In this document: positions 32,111 through 42,969 of the stretch, one piece after another
Numbering within the stretch: the stretch's first letter is position 1
How the letters are laid out: each line of letters begins with the position of its first letter
Source of the DNA: Ophiostoma sp. CBS 140.51
Taxonomy: Eukaryota; Ascomycota; Sordariomycetes; Ophiostomatales; Ophiostomataceae
Assembly: GCA_029298735.1 (NCBI GenBank)
Contig: JANSLP010000037.1
Location: forward strand, 111,454-175,453
Direction: 5' to 3'
DNA length: 64,000 nucleotides
The notes under the pieces: generated by a model
The model's database searches: none
What the model was told of the DNA's origin: nothing
Seen by the model: the letters and a program-made list of their open reading frames with translations, nothing else
Made by a program: the position numbers and the translations under genes

Positions 32111-33109
32111 ATGGTTCGTTCTCTCGTCCCGGGCATCTACGCCCCGACCCAAACATTCTTCCTCTCGGCCCCCAGCGCCTCTTCGAGTCAACAACCCGGC
32201 CCCCTCGACGCCGCCACGATTGCCAAACACGCCGTCCGTCTTGTCCGCGCAGGATGCACGGGTCTCGTTTGCAACGGTTCCAACGGTGAGGCCGCTCTCC
32301 TCGAGAATGAAGAGCGTGCCGCTGTTGTCAAGATTACCAGAGAGGCCTTGGATAGTGCCGGCTTCATGTCGGTGCCCATCATTGCAGGCACCTCTGCCAA
32401 CTCCGTCGCCGGCACACTTGCCCTGACAAGAGATGCCGCAACAGCCGGTGCCGATGCAGTTCTAATTCTATCTCCCACATTTGTTGGTGGCGGTGGCAGC
32501 ACTATGGGTCCGGCCGGTATTGAGCGCTTCTTTGAGCTGGTCGCTGACGAGAGTCCTCTGCCGGTCGTGCTGTACAACTACCCGGCGGCAGCGGCCGGTT
32601 TCGATCTGGATTCAGACGCCCTCCTGCGTTTGGCCAAGCACCCCAACATTGTGGGCACAAAGTTTACCTGCGGCAGTGTCGGCAAGATGGCGCGCGTCAT
32701 CAACGACCTGCCGGCCACCGTCTCGGAAGTCAACGCCACCAAAGAGGGCACCTACTTTGCTTTTTCTGGTGTGGCCGACTTTATCCTGCCTGCCGTGATT
32801 GTGGGCGGTACTGGCGCCATTGTCGGCGCGGCCAACGTTTTCCCCCGGGCCTGTGTCGAGGTGTACAACCTGGTCGTCAAGGGTGACTTGGTGAAAGCGA
32901 GAGCGGCCCAGCAAGCCCTCGCCAAGGCCGACTGGAGTTTGACGAAGAGGGCCATCCCAGGCTTCAAGGCGATTCTGGACCACTTTCACGGCTACGGCGG
33001 TGCCCCGCGGCCGCCCATTGTGGCCATCTCGAGTGAGGGTGCCATGGAGTTGTGCGATGAGATTGCTGACTATATGAAGTATGAGCAGTCCTTGCCGGAT
33101 GTGAAGTGA
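32111..33109 (+). CDS. DHDPS-family 2-keto-3-deoxy sugar-acid aldolase
   Basis: One exon, 332 residues. The family signature CNGSNGEAALLENEER sits in the first third. YNYPAAAAG carries the catalytic Tyr155, and NIVGTKFTCG carries the Schiff-base Lys184. These are the residues of dihydrodipicolinate synthase-like class I aldolases. Fungal relatives include the 2-keto-3-deoxy-L-galactonate aldolase (LGA1/GaaC) and 4-hydroxy-2-oxoglutarate aldolase. Its position divergent from the sugar-acid dehydratase makes cleavage of that enzyme's product likely, giving pyruvate and an aldehyde (L-glyceraldehyde or L-lactaldehyde, depending on the sugar). A cytosolic location is expected. The start is the ATG at 32111; no targeting peptide is seen. 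Confidence 0.88.
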   Translation: MVRSLVPGIYAPTQTFFLSAPSASSSQQPGPLDAATIAKHAVRLVRAGCTGLVCNGSNGEAALLENEERAAVVKITREALDSAGFMSVPIIAGTSANSVAGTLALTRDAATAGADAVLILSPTFVGGGGSTMGPAGIERFFELVADESPLPVVLYNYPAAAAGFDLDSDALLRLAKHPNIVGTKFTCGSVGKMARVINDLPATVSEVNATKEGTYFAFSGVADFILPAVIVGGTGAIVGAANVFPRACVEVYNLVVKGDLVKARAAQQALAKADWSLTKRAIPGFKAILDHFHGYGGAPRPPIVAISSEGAMELCDEIADYMKYEQSLPDVK

Positions 33110-33492
33110 GAACGGACGAGAAAAATTCAAACGCAGCAAAAGGAAATACAACCGATGGGCGTGTCTGAAGTCCCGTTCCGCATTTTACGTAACGGTTCTT
33201 CAAAGACGGGTCCCTTGGACTGTTTTCCACTTTACGTCATACCTGCAGAGCGCCTGTGAGGTGCGGTAGTGGACAATAAGATTGTTTCCGCGCCACCAAC
33301 AAGCCCAATAAAACGAAAACCAATTCGAAACCAAGTCTTTCCTCTCTCGTTGGAAAATTTTCAACGTCAAAATAAAATGCAATAATGGTACTCATTCGTA
33401 TGAAAGAAATGCGCTCACTACGACAATGGTGCGAGTGTGTGCAGTTTAGAGCTTCCAGTACATACACAAAACAGTGACATGCTTCCAGAAAA
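33110..33492. other. Convergent 3' flanks
   Basis: 383 bases between the aldolase and the regulator on the other strand. AT-rich, no gene seen. Confidence 0.5.
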
Positions 33493-36052
33493 CTACATCA
33501 TCGGTGCTACTTGCTCTCCGACCATGGAGAAAAGCTCAGGCCCCAGGTCAAAGTTCATGCCGGACCCCAGCAGCTGGTGGTCGGTCGACGTGTCAATGTC
33601 GTACCATTCGCTTGCCGGAGTAGGACTGACGTCCGCATCGTCCGCAGTGAGATTCGCTGCTCGTGGACTGGTTCTTCCGGGCACTTCGGCCATGCTGTAC
33701 CGTATGCCAAAGTTGGAAGAAGTGAGATAGTTGGCATTGGCAGCGACGTGAGCGTAAGCGTGAGGGTCTTGATGGACGGAATGGACGGGATGGACGGCCT
33801 CGTTGTGCCCCTGGGGTTCTGTCTGCGGTGAAAGTGGTGTTATCGACGACAATGACAGCGACTGTGCGATTGGCGGCGCCAGTGGCTCCCGAGGGGCTGC
33901 CGACAACGACGTCTTGGCCCTGGCCTTGTTCAAAAGAGCCGGCGGTGCATCCTCGTCGATCTGGCCACCGCCGAATGCCAGCATGGGAATATGCACATTG
34001 GCGTGGCGCACGACACTCTCCAGAAATAGGACGGCATGGTCGGCGGACGAGTACATCTGCTGTAGTTCCTGCAGAGCCTGCATGCACTGGTAGAAGCCTC
34101 CAATACTGGTGTTGCGGACGGCAAAGTCCTTGGCAAAGCGCAAGTCGAGAAGGTGCGTCAGCGTCGCCGAGACAAAGGCGCAGATGCTGCTCGTCGAGAC
34201 GAAACGCAGCTGGTTGCACTCGTGCAGGTCGTATGCAATCTCCGTGATGCCAGCAGCAGCCTGCTTGACTTTTTGACGCGCGGAGCGGCAGCCGGTGTCG
34301 ATAGATGAGGCGGCAGAGCCGGCGGCGGATGAGGAGGTCGGTGCCGGTGCCTCTGCCGCTGCCACCGACGGCTGGAAAATCTGTGGCCGATGCAAAGCAG
34401 CAACAGCCGTCAGATAAATCATCTGCAGCATCGTCTGGTGGATTCTGACCACCGCATGCGTCTTGTCCTGGCCGTGGCCTTCGACGGCGGACATCGGCCC
34501 CGTCTGTGGCCTCTGGTACCGGCAGCAGTCGTCGAGGTTCTTGATCCAGTCATCAAGTCCCGCATCGCAAAGGGCCAGGCCCTGCGCCTGCTCATTGGAC
34601 GAGCGGCGCGGCATGACCATGATGCTTGGATCGGAGACACTACCGCTACCACCGAGGATAGAGTACTGCGAGCTGAGCACGTCGCCGATGCACACGCAGA
34701 GTTTAGCCAGCGCGATGCAGAGCTTGGCCAGCGTTACCTTGGTGTCGGGGTCGTGTGCCGCGGGCAGGTCGCCAAGGAACGTGATCGAAAGGTCGCTGGA
34801 CAATGGTGCAGTGTCAAAGTCGTCGAGGGTCAGCATGGGCACATTAAAGTCTTTTTGGTTGTGGCGAATGCGAGCCGGCCGGCGTAGGCCGAGGGCCAGC
34901 AAACGGTCGCGGATAAAGCATGACCACCACATGCGCTTGCGCAGTTTCTTCTCCTGGCGGCTGATGCTGCTAAAGGGCTCCGGGTTGCGGTGGAAGCCGT
35001 GCACCTGTGCCAGCGATAACGTCACGCCCATCCAGTACCAGGTGTCCTGCTCGTACTCTGGCGCTTCGTACCAGTAGGTCATCAGCTGCAGGGCCTGGAT
35101 CAGGGCGAGCCGCCCAAACTCGCAGTTGAGCGCGTACAGCAGCCGGGCGCGCTCGAAGAAGGCCATGCGTGCGGTCTTGCGGCTGGCGAACCCCCTTTCC
35201 CGGAGTATGTCAACGTCGACGTACGCCACGCCCGCGAACATGACGGCTTGGAACAGCAACAGGCTAATTTGGTGTGATTCCGATGGGGGTGCTCGGAGGC
35301 TGCCGGCATCATTGTCGTAGACGATGGGCTCTAGGAAGCTCGCCAGATCCACGGCGGGCATGAACGGATGGACATATTGGATATAGCCGCGCAGGATAGC
35401 GTCACGCAGGTGGTTGTCAGGGATGGAGGTGGCACCTTTCTTGGCCAGGTAGTCGATGTCGTCGGGGCCAATATGCGGCGGCAGCGGCCGAATGTACCGA
35501 GGCAATTGGAGCCCGTGCCACTGCGAACTGAGTGGAGTGGGCGATGGGCCGCCGGTAAAGTAGCTCGGCAACCCGCGGAGACCGGAATAGTGCGGAGAGG
35601 TTTCCCAAGTGTCGTATGAAGCTTCACTGCGGCCTGATTTATCAATGCGGCCTGAGAAAGTTAGCTGAAAAAGGCAACAGCTGATCTTATGCAATGTAAA
35701 GAGAAAAAATATATGGCTCACGCTCAAATGTCAGGGACATGGGAAAGGTTTCGACGGCACCGTCGCTTGACAGCGATGGTGAATGTTCGCGGCGAGCAGC
35801 AACAGCGGACTGCTTCTTGCCCCGGTTGGTGTCCGACAAGACGCACTGGATGCCGTCCAAGCGGCAGTTGGTGCAGGGCAGTCCGCAGGAGAGCACATCG
35901 CAGCGGACCTTACGTGCGCGACATGATAAACAAGCCCGCGATGCACGGCGCTTCACGGTACGCTCAGACAAGACGTCCTGCGCCGCCCGCTTCTGGCCAT
36001 CGATTGCTTCGCGCGTGCCATCAGCAGGCGTCGGGGTCGGGGAATCAGGCAT
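33493..36052 (-). CDS. Zn2Cys6 transcription factor of the sugar-acid region
   Basis: Exons 35722-36052 and 33493-35651 with a 70 bp intron (GTGAGC donor, CAG acceptor) give 829 residues. The zinc cluster is at residues about 39-70: CLSCRARKVRC, then CTNC, then CVLSD after six residues. The loop between Cys3 and Cys4 is eight residues long and holds an extra Cys (DVLSCGLP), which is unusual. The fungal_trans region includes MWWSCFIRDRLLALGLRRPARI and the long conserved N-terminal part LRDAILRGYIQYVHPFMPAV. The C-terminal part is Ser/Ala-rich and low-complexity. It lies between the aldolase and the cupin, so it may be a second local regulator. The first ATG is at 36052. Confidence 0.92.
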
Positions 36053-36701
36053 TATAAAAGGCGTGGATGAATAAATCAAGAAGAGTTAAGTAGAATAATC
36101 AAAATAGAAGAATTAAAACAGAAGAATTAAAGTAGAAGAAATTAAAAAAGAAAAAAAAAAATAATAATAGAAAATACAGAACAAACGAAAGAAACGAAAA
36201 ATGAAAAAAAAAAGTCAAGACAGTTTGGATCTATGGAGCGGGGAGGGCACAATGGGACGAGGTCGGCCGCAAGGGTAGGATTCCCCGGATCTTTTAAAGC
36301 AAGAGACGGAAAAGGCCGATCCCCTCGGCGGGCTTAGCTTGGCCCTAGCTTCCAGCTTGCAGTAAACACGGATATATGGTGCCGCACTGCTCGTTCGATA
36401 TTCTTCCTTTTTTTCATTATTTTCGCCAGTTATTCTACTCTCTCCTTCTCTACTTCTCTACTTCTCTACTTCTCTGCGCATGTTTCAGACTACCTCATCT
36501 AGGTATATCTGTTTCTATATTTGAGGTCAGCCCTACTTGTTCTAGGAATACAGAATTGACTACCAAAATACGATCCTTCAAACGCGTTATGATAAACCAT
36601 GGACCATTTCTATATACTTGAGACTGAAAACGAGGTCTCTAATAAGAATAAAAAAATAAAATAAAACGACACATTGCCCTCTCATCTTCTTCTCCGCACG
36701 T
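36053..36701. repeat. Intergenic with low-complexity repeats
   Basis: About 650 bases. On the plus strand 36090-36220 is A/G-rich with AGAAGAATTAAA-like units; on the coding strand of the regulator this is a pyrimidine-rich 5' UTR. At 36446-36477 an eight-base unit TTCTCTAC occurs four times (last copy TTCTCTGC). No gene seen. Confidence 0.6.
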
Positions 36702-37361
36702 CTAACTCATCTTCCCCGTCCACACCACCGTCTTATTCACTGGGTCCTCCATGTACGGCGGGGAGTACATCACCAGTACCTGCACGTTGCCCTCACCGTC
36801 CTTGTTGCCTTTACCTGCCTCCAGAACCTCGTCGCCGCCCAGCGCAATCACCTCATGGACGACACCGCGAGCAAAGAAACAGGCATCGCCTTTTTCGATG
36901 ATCTGCTCCCGCCAGATGTCGGTGCCCGCGAGGCTCTCACCCGGCTTGCCCGGCACCAGAGTTCGACACAGTGCCCGCCCGGACAGCAAATAGCACACTT
37001 GATCCATGTTGGGGTGGTAATGCGGTGCGGCGCGTGCCTTGTCGGCGCCAGTGGCCGAGAGGGTGCCGTGCAGCAGCTCGATAGCGTGTGAGCCGACCGT
37101 GACCGGGTCGATCAGGCGGCGGTTAACCGTGCCGGTATGATTGGCCGGGCCGTATGTCGGCACCTCCTGCAGACGAGTCACAAAGGGCAGGGACGGATCG
37201 ATGCCGGACGACCGCAGCGGACGATGTGTGGAAAACGGCTGGCTACATTGGTAGAGTCGTGGCGACAGAGAGACAATGTTGCACGAGCCAGCTCGGGCGA
37301 CGATAGAACGACCGACGGTGCAAGACACCCGGCTGGCCGTGGGGAATATTGTGGCAGACAT
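36702..37361 (-). CDS. Cupin-domain protein, possibly mitochondrial
   Basis: One exon, 219 residues. The core (about 80-210) has the cupin pattern: HYHPNMDQVCYLLSGRALC gives the first metal-binding motif (H-x-H and a later residue), and GDACFFARGVVHEV gives the second with its His. The first 50 residues are rich in Ser and Arg, with few acidic residues (TASRVSCTVGRSIVARAGS), as in mitochondrial presequences. The protein may be a dioxygenase, isomerase or binding protein; cupin function cannot be read from the fold alone. The gene lies between a regulator and the TRI12-like pump, and shares the 37362-38328 promoter with the pump. The ATG at 37361 is chosen because upstream sequence is TTT/CT-rich and UTR-like. 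Confidence 0.8.
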   Translation of the reverse strand: MSATIFPTASRVSCTVGRSIVARAGSCNIVSLSPRLYQCSQPFSTHRPLRSSGIDPSLPFVTRLQEVPTYGPANHTGTVNRRLIDPVTVGSHAIELLHGTLSATGADKARAAPHYHPNMDQVCYLLSGRALCRTLVPGKPGESLAGTDIWREQIIEKGDACFFARGVVHEVIALGGDEVLEAGKGNKDGEGNVQVLVMYSPPYMEDPVNKTVVWTGKMS

Positions 37362-38328
37362 TGCGTCTCGGGATGGAGTGGACGGTGGAACAGATTCAGG
37401 GTGAATGAACAACGCCAAAAGACTTACCAGAGGTGTAGACGGTGTAGACGTGAAAAGAAGATAGAAAAAGAATGGCACTCGGCGAGATATTTGAGAGCAA
37501 GTGAAGATGTGAAACACACCCAATCTCATGGAGCGAGAAAATCCACGACGGACGATCCGGAGTAGATGGCCGAAATCGGGATTCTCCTTGCCCAGAGTCC
37601 AGAGTCCAGGTTACGGACTGCAGGTCCGTTTGATTTCCCACCAACACCACACCAAGACGACGCAGACACCCACCTCGGACCAGCGACCGACCCTGCAGCC
37701 ATCCCCTCGGCCTCCGGCCTCGACGCACCTTGACAACCGAGGGCCCACTTGCCGATTGCAGTAGTGGACAATTTCTCCTTCCGTCTTCTCCGCACTGCAA
37801 CTCGGAAATTTGTCACAGGCCAATGGGGAGCCTCTGGAGAGGACTTGGGATAAGATAACTGGGGTAAGACGACAGGGGTGAAATAACTGGGGTAAGCTTA
37901 ACAACCTTACAACAGGGGTCACGAGGACCTTCTCACAAAAGGACGGAGCTTGAAGGAATTGCTCTCAAGCTACACCGCGCACCGACGCAACATTGACATG
38001 GTTGTATGATTCTCATTTTCACCATGCGCGCACCACATTCTGAATTTGGGGGGATGTCTGCGTTCACACTGAAGAAGACATGATGATAGGATCAAACATC
38101 GTAGCCACGGCTGCCGGCTATGGGCGCGTATCAATCTTGATGTTTTCAGTTATATACATAGCGTCTTGAAGAGCTTTGTGCCAGTACATCTCGTGAATTA
38201 TTTTGTTTTGAATTTAGTTGGAATTTTTTCTTATTGTTGTTATCATTATTATATCTTATTTGCCGTTTGCTTCCTACGCTTCCTCCTTTTTTTAATTTTT
38301 TGTCCACCCTCCGTTTCTGCTCCGCACC
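37362..38328. promoter_or_regulatory. Divergent promoter between cupin and TRI12-like pump
   Basis: About 970 bases; no gene seen. It includes three GGGGTAAGA/GGGGTGAAA-like repeats around 37850-37925 and a T-rich stretch just before 38329. Confidence 0.45.
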
Positions 38329-40275
38329 ATGAAGGCCCCCGATAGTATCGAGGCCGTGCATATCCAGCACGATGACCAGGCAAAAGGTGACCTGCTGTTT
38401 GAGAAACAAACAGCCCGCCTCGACAACCTCGCTGAACAGATCGACCCCAATGCCATCGGCGGCAACCTCAGCGACATGCCCAAAGGCTACTACCGGTCAG
38501 CGGCATTCATTGGCACGCTGTCGGCCGTCTGTTTGGGCAACGCCTGCCACTATCTCGGGTTTGTCGTGCCGGCCAGCATCATCTCAGTCATCAACGCAGA
38601 CATCGGTACGTGATATTTCCACTCTGCTACAGCTTTCGCAACAGGCATCCGTCTAACCCGATCCCCGTGCTTAGGTCCCAACCCCGCCTATACCTGGATT
38701 TCCCTTGTCTGGGTTCTCACCGTGGCCGTCACCTACTCCATTCTCGGCCGTCTGTCCGACATTATGGGCCGTCGCTGGTTCTTTTTGGGCGGCAACGTCT
38801 TGGGCCTTGTCGGCAACATCGTTGTCGGCACCGCCCACAGCATCCCGGTCGCCATTGGAGGCACGACCTTGATCGGCATTGCCGGCGCCGTGCAGCTGTC
38901 GTTTCCTCTGATCCTCGGCGAACTGGTGCCCAACAAGCACCGTGCACATGCTAACATGGCCGCATACATTGTCGGCCTGCCGTTCTCGGCGTTTGGCCCC
39001 GTCATAGCCCGGGCTTTTATCCTGCAAACGAAGCTCGGCTGGCGTTGGCCGTACTTTGTCAGCGCAATCCTGAGCGTCTTTGCTGTCGTGCTGCTCTTCT
39101 TCTGCTACCACCCGCCCACCCTCGGCATGATCCACTCCAAAGGCGGCCGCAAGTCGGCCATCCACCTGGTCGACATCGGCGGTGTGGTGCTGTATTCAAG
39201 CGGCCTCTTTCTTCTCCTACTGGGCCTCTCTTGGGGCGGCGGGCAGTACGCGTGGAAGAGCGGCCAGGTCATCGGCACAATTGTCGGCGGCGGCGTCATT
39301 ATTATGGCTTTTGGATTCTACGGTACGTATTCCTTTTGTTCTTGCCACTTTTCTTTGCCACTCTACTTTATCCAAACATACGTCTAACTCTCATCAGAGG
39401 CCTACGTACCTCTTTCCTACCCGCTAGTCCCGGTCCGACTCTGGACCAAGCTCCCTTACGTGGCCACCATCATGACGGCCTCAATCGGCGCCACCGTCTA
39501 CTATTCCATGAGCATTCTGTGGCCCATGCAGGTCACCGCCCTGTACGCGGCCGGAACGTCGCACGCTGGTTGGCTTTCCTGTGCCGCCGGCGCCGGCACG
39601 TCCCTTGGCAACCTCATCGGTTGCGTGACTTGCGGCAGCCTTGGCCACCAGAAGTGGCAGATGGTCGTCTCGGCTGTGGGCATGACCGTCTTTATGGGCG
39701 CTATGGCGGCATCGGATCAAGGTACCGTGGGCTTGGCCGTCGCGTTCATGGTCCTCGGTGCCATGTTTGTCGGCATAATGGAGGCCGTGGCATTTGTCAC
39801 TGCCCAGCTGTGTCTCGAGCCCGAGGACATCGGTCTGGCGTCCGGTACCATGGGCACCGTCCGCTCGGCGCTGTCCACCATTGCCACCACCATCTACCTA
39901 GCCATTCTCAACAACAAAAAGGCCGCGTACATTACCAAACATGTTGATGAGGTGGCTTCGCAAAATGGCGTGACCGACGCCCAGCTGGCCAAAATCCTCG
40001 CGGGGTTTGCGTCGGGTAACATCAACGCCGCGGGTGTCAGCCAGCCTGTGCTCGACATGCTTCAAGACGTGTACAAGACGAGCTATTCGCAGAGCCTGCA
40101 CGTTGTCTACCTGGCGTCAATTTCCTTTGGCGCCATCGCCATCATATTTGCCTTCTATTCGCCTAACCTTGAGACCAAGTTCAACGACGAGGTGTCGCGG
40201 CGTCTGCATGGCAGCGACCTCACTAGGAAGGAGAGAGCCACCACAGAGGCGGTAGCAGCTCTGGAACGTGTGTAA
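38329..40275 (+). CDS. TRI12-like MFS transporter (14-segment drug/siderophore efflux type)
   Basis: Three exons (38329-38605, 38675-39322, 39398-40275) with introns of 69 and 75 bp (GTACGT donors, TAG and CAG acceptors, GTCTAAC branch sites) give 600 residues. About 60 hydrophilic residues precede the first segment. MFS motif A is LGRLSDIMGRRW after TM2. The pattern AVCLGNACHYLGFVVPASII and the layout of about 14 segments fit the fungal trichothecene-pump (TRI12) family, which also contains siderophore and drug carriers. The gene ends with a basic cytosolic tail. It is probably a plasma-membrane or vacuolar proton antiporter or symporter. Its position near the sugar-acid genes might mean export or import of an organic acid, but this is inference. 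Confidence 0.9.
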
Positions 40276-41229
40276 GTTTTGCTGCGCAAAGAAACCGGTA
40301 GTCGTGACACGGAGTCTTCTCCTGTTCGGGGAGACGAGGTAACTCCAAGAGAGTGTCTTGGGATATACTTAATACAGCTGTAGTTAAAATGAGTCAAACC
40401 ACTCCGTATCACCGCGAATAGACCTTTGAATAAAGCATGAGAGGGAATGATAGAGGGCGAAGAATAAAAGAGTAAACGCGGATTGTGAAATCGATCGTTC
40501 GGATACCACACAAAATAATAATAAAGTGTTTACAGGCTAGAGCTAAATCGATCTTTTTGCCGACATAAGCAGACAAAATAATCTAGAAATAATGGCGCAT
40601 GTTGTACAAGGAGCACCCCATAACATGAAACAGCGGTATATCGTCACAGCAGCCAAAAAATAACTAGATGACAGCCGCAGGAACTTTTGAACGTCTATCG
40701 GAACGTGCCGTTTTATCTCACTTCCCGTCCATTCCCGGAACGGATACCCTGATACCCTGATATCCCGATACCGCTGCAGATGTCGTCTGCTGTCTCTAGA
40801 TTAACCGTCGTAAACTGGGAACAAACTTGAAATCTCTCCGAGCTAGGCCGAGGACAACACTCTCGTCTCAAGAGCTCGCCGAGGGCTTGGGCGTACAGCG
40901 GCGTCCCTGCACTCGGCAGGTGCTGCATTCACTGCCGCTACCCCTTTAAATCAACTATTCCTTTTAATCAACCCCTGGTGTTAAAACCTCCGAATACGGC
41001 CAGGTTTACGGTTTACCGGGCATTACACATTTAAATCTGTTTCGGCCGCTGTCACCTCATACATAAGAAGTACGGGTCGCTTTTTTTTATATGCTGCAGT
41101 GACTGGTGGCTAGCCTTATATTCCTCGACTCTACTTAATATTTCACCCTTTATTTTACGCAGCATATCCGACGTGGCCGCCCCAGTCCGACGTTAATACC
41201 CATCGCCAACTCTGCGCCTCATTAACGTC
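40276..41229. other. Intergenic before the CoA-transferase
   Basis: About 950 bases without a supported gene. At 40740-40775 a GATACCCT-like unit repeats about three times (GATACCCTGATACCCTGATA). The last 100 bases are the likely promoter of 41230. Confidence 0.5.
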
Positions 41230-42969
41230 ATGGATATTATGAGAGTTTCCACCGGTATCGGTTATGCTTCATTTCTGACCAGGGGCAGCATCAGGACCAT
41301 CATTTGTCGCTCTGGTTGGAAAAGACAACAACGCGCAACATGTCCTACTCTTTTGGTACGGCAATACTCTTCCACCGCGGATACAAGCGGCATAGGGGAC
41401 AACTCAGGTCCCTTAAAGGGAATCCGTGTTGTTGACCTGTCCCGAGTGCTTGCTGTACGTATTACTGTCGCTCTTATCGTGTAGCTAATCGATTTAATTG
41501 CTGACAAACAATACACAGGCTCCGTTCTGTACGCAGATTCTCGCAGACTACGGCGCGGACGTGATCAAGGTGGAGGCCGTCGGCAAAGGAGTAAAACATT
41601 TCCCTCTCCGTTTTGGCCATTGTGGCATTATTGTATGATTACTGATATACTATTTTACTGACGCTTTGGTATGGCCCAACAGGATGACACCCGCCACTGG
41701 ATGATGCCGGGCGAAGACGCCATCTGGAAAGAGGACATCGGCCCAATGTCGACGTACTTTACGGCCATTAACCGAAACAAACGATCAGTGACCTTGAACC
41801 TCAAGGACAAGAGGGGCAAGGATGTTCTTCGCCGCCTGGTCAAAAAGGCTGACGTGCTGTAAGTTCCTCCCCTTCTTGTATTAAATGTCAATATCCACGT
41901 GCGCGACCGTCCTGAAGTTGACTTGTGTTTTCTTTTTTTTATTATCTTTGTCCATCTCGTGCAGTATCGAAAACTTCAAACCAGGAACCATGGACCGCCT
42001 TGGTCTTGGATATGACCGTCTAAAAGAAGTTAACCCTCGATTAATCTACGCCAGCATTTCGGGTACGTGTAACGAATCCTCTTCTTCTTTTGCTCTTCTT
42101 CTGCATAATTGCTCCCGTATCATACAATTACTAACGCCTAGCTGTGGCCAGGTTACGGTACGACGGGCCCGTTTGCCCCCCGCGGCGGCTACGATCCGAT
42201 TGCCTCCGCGGAAGCTGGCCTTATGCACATTACCGGCGAGCGGGGTGGAGCACCAGTACGACCAGGCCTTGGTCTCATAGACATGGCTACCGGCCTCTAC
42301 ATCCACGGCGCCATTTCGGCAGCGGTGTATGCCCGAACCGTGACTGGCCGCGGCCAACGAATTGATGCGTCCCTGTTTGAGACGCAGCTGTCCTTGCTTA
42401 TCAACGTTGGCCTGACGTGGCTGAATCTCGGCATCGAGGCCGAGCGCTGGGGCAGCCAGCACCCAAGCATCGTGCCCTACGACGCCTTCCCCACCAAGGA
42501 CCTATACCTCGTGTGCGGTGCCACCAACGATGCCCAGTTTTCCGCGCTTTGCAAGCTGCTCGGCCTCGACGACCTGGTGACCGATGAGCGCTTTGCCACG
42601 AACCCGAGGCGGGTGGCCAACCGCGAGATTCTGACGCCCATCTTCAATGACGTCTTCCGGTCCAAGACGACCGACGAGTGGATCGAGGTGTTTACCGGCG
42701 CGGGTCTTGCGTTCGCGCCCATTAATAATATGGAGCGTGCCTTTGGGCACCCACAGACAGAGGCCCGCGGCATGGTGGCCGACATTGCGTTTGAGCTGAA
42801 ACGGTCCGGAAAACACCGTCTGATTGCACCGGCCGTGAAGTTTAGCGAAACCGTCGCTACCATCCGCTCGCAACCACCGCGGTTAGGTCAACACACGGAC
42901 GAAGTGCTCGGTGAGCATGGCTACAAGGCAGAGGAGATCAAGTCTCTCCGCACGAATTCGGTCGTCTGA
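41230..42969 (+). CDS. Class III (CaiB/BaiF) acyl-CoA transferase, probably mitochondrial
   Basis: Five exons (41230-41454, 41519-41590, 41683-41858, 41965-42062, 42152-42969) with introns of 64, 92, 106 and 89 bp give 462 residues. All junctions keep frame and restore family blocks: GIRVVDLSRVLAAPFCTQIL, YGADVIKVEAVGKGDDTRHW, NKRSVTLNLKDKRG and SGYGTTGPFAPRGGYD. The acyl-accepting Asp is in GLGLIDMATGLY. The first 50 residues contain many Arg/Lys and a terminal RQYSS pattern, a likely mitochondrial presequence. The family swaps CoA between carboxylic acids; relatives include SUGCT (glutarate) and formyl-, benzylsuccinate- and mesaconyl-CoA transferases. The substrate is unknown. Transcribed after the pump in the same direction, with a 950 bp gap. 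Confidence 0.9.

Noticed and set aside
27279..42969. A secondary-metabolite cluster
   Set aside because: No polyketide synthase, peptide synthetase, terpene cyclase or DMATS is present anywhere in the window; sugar-acid catabolism fits the enzymes better.
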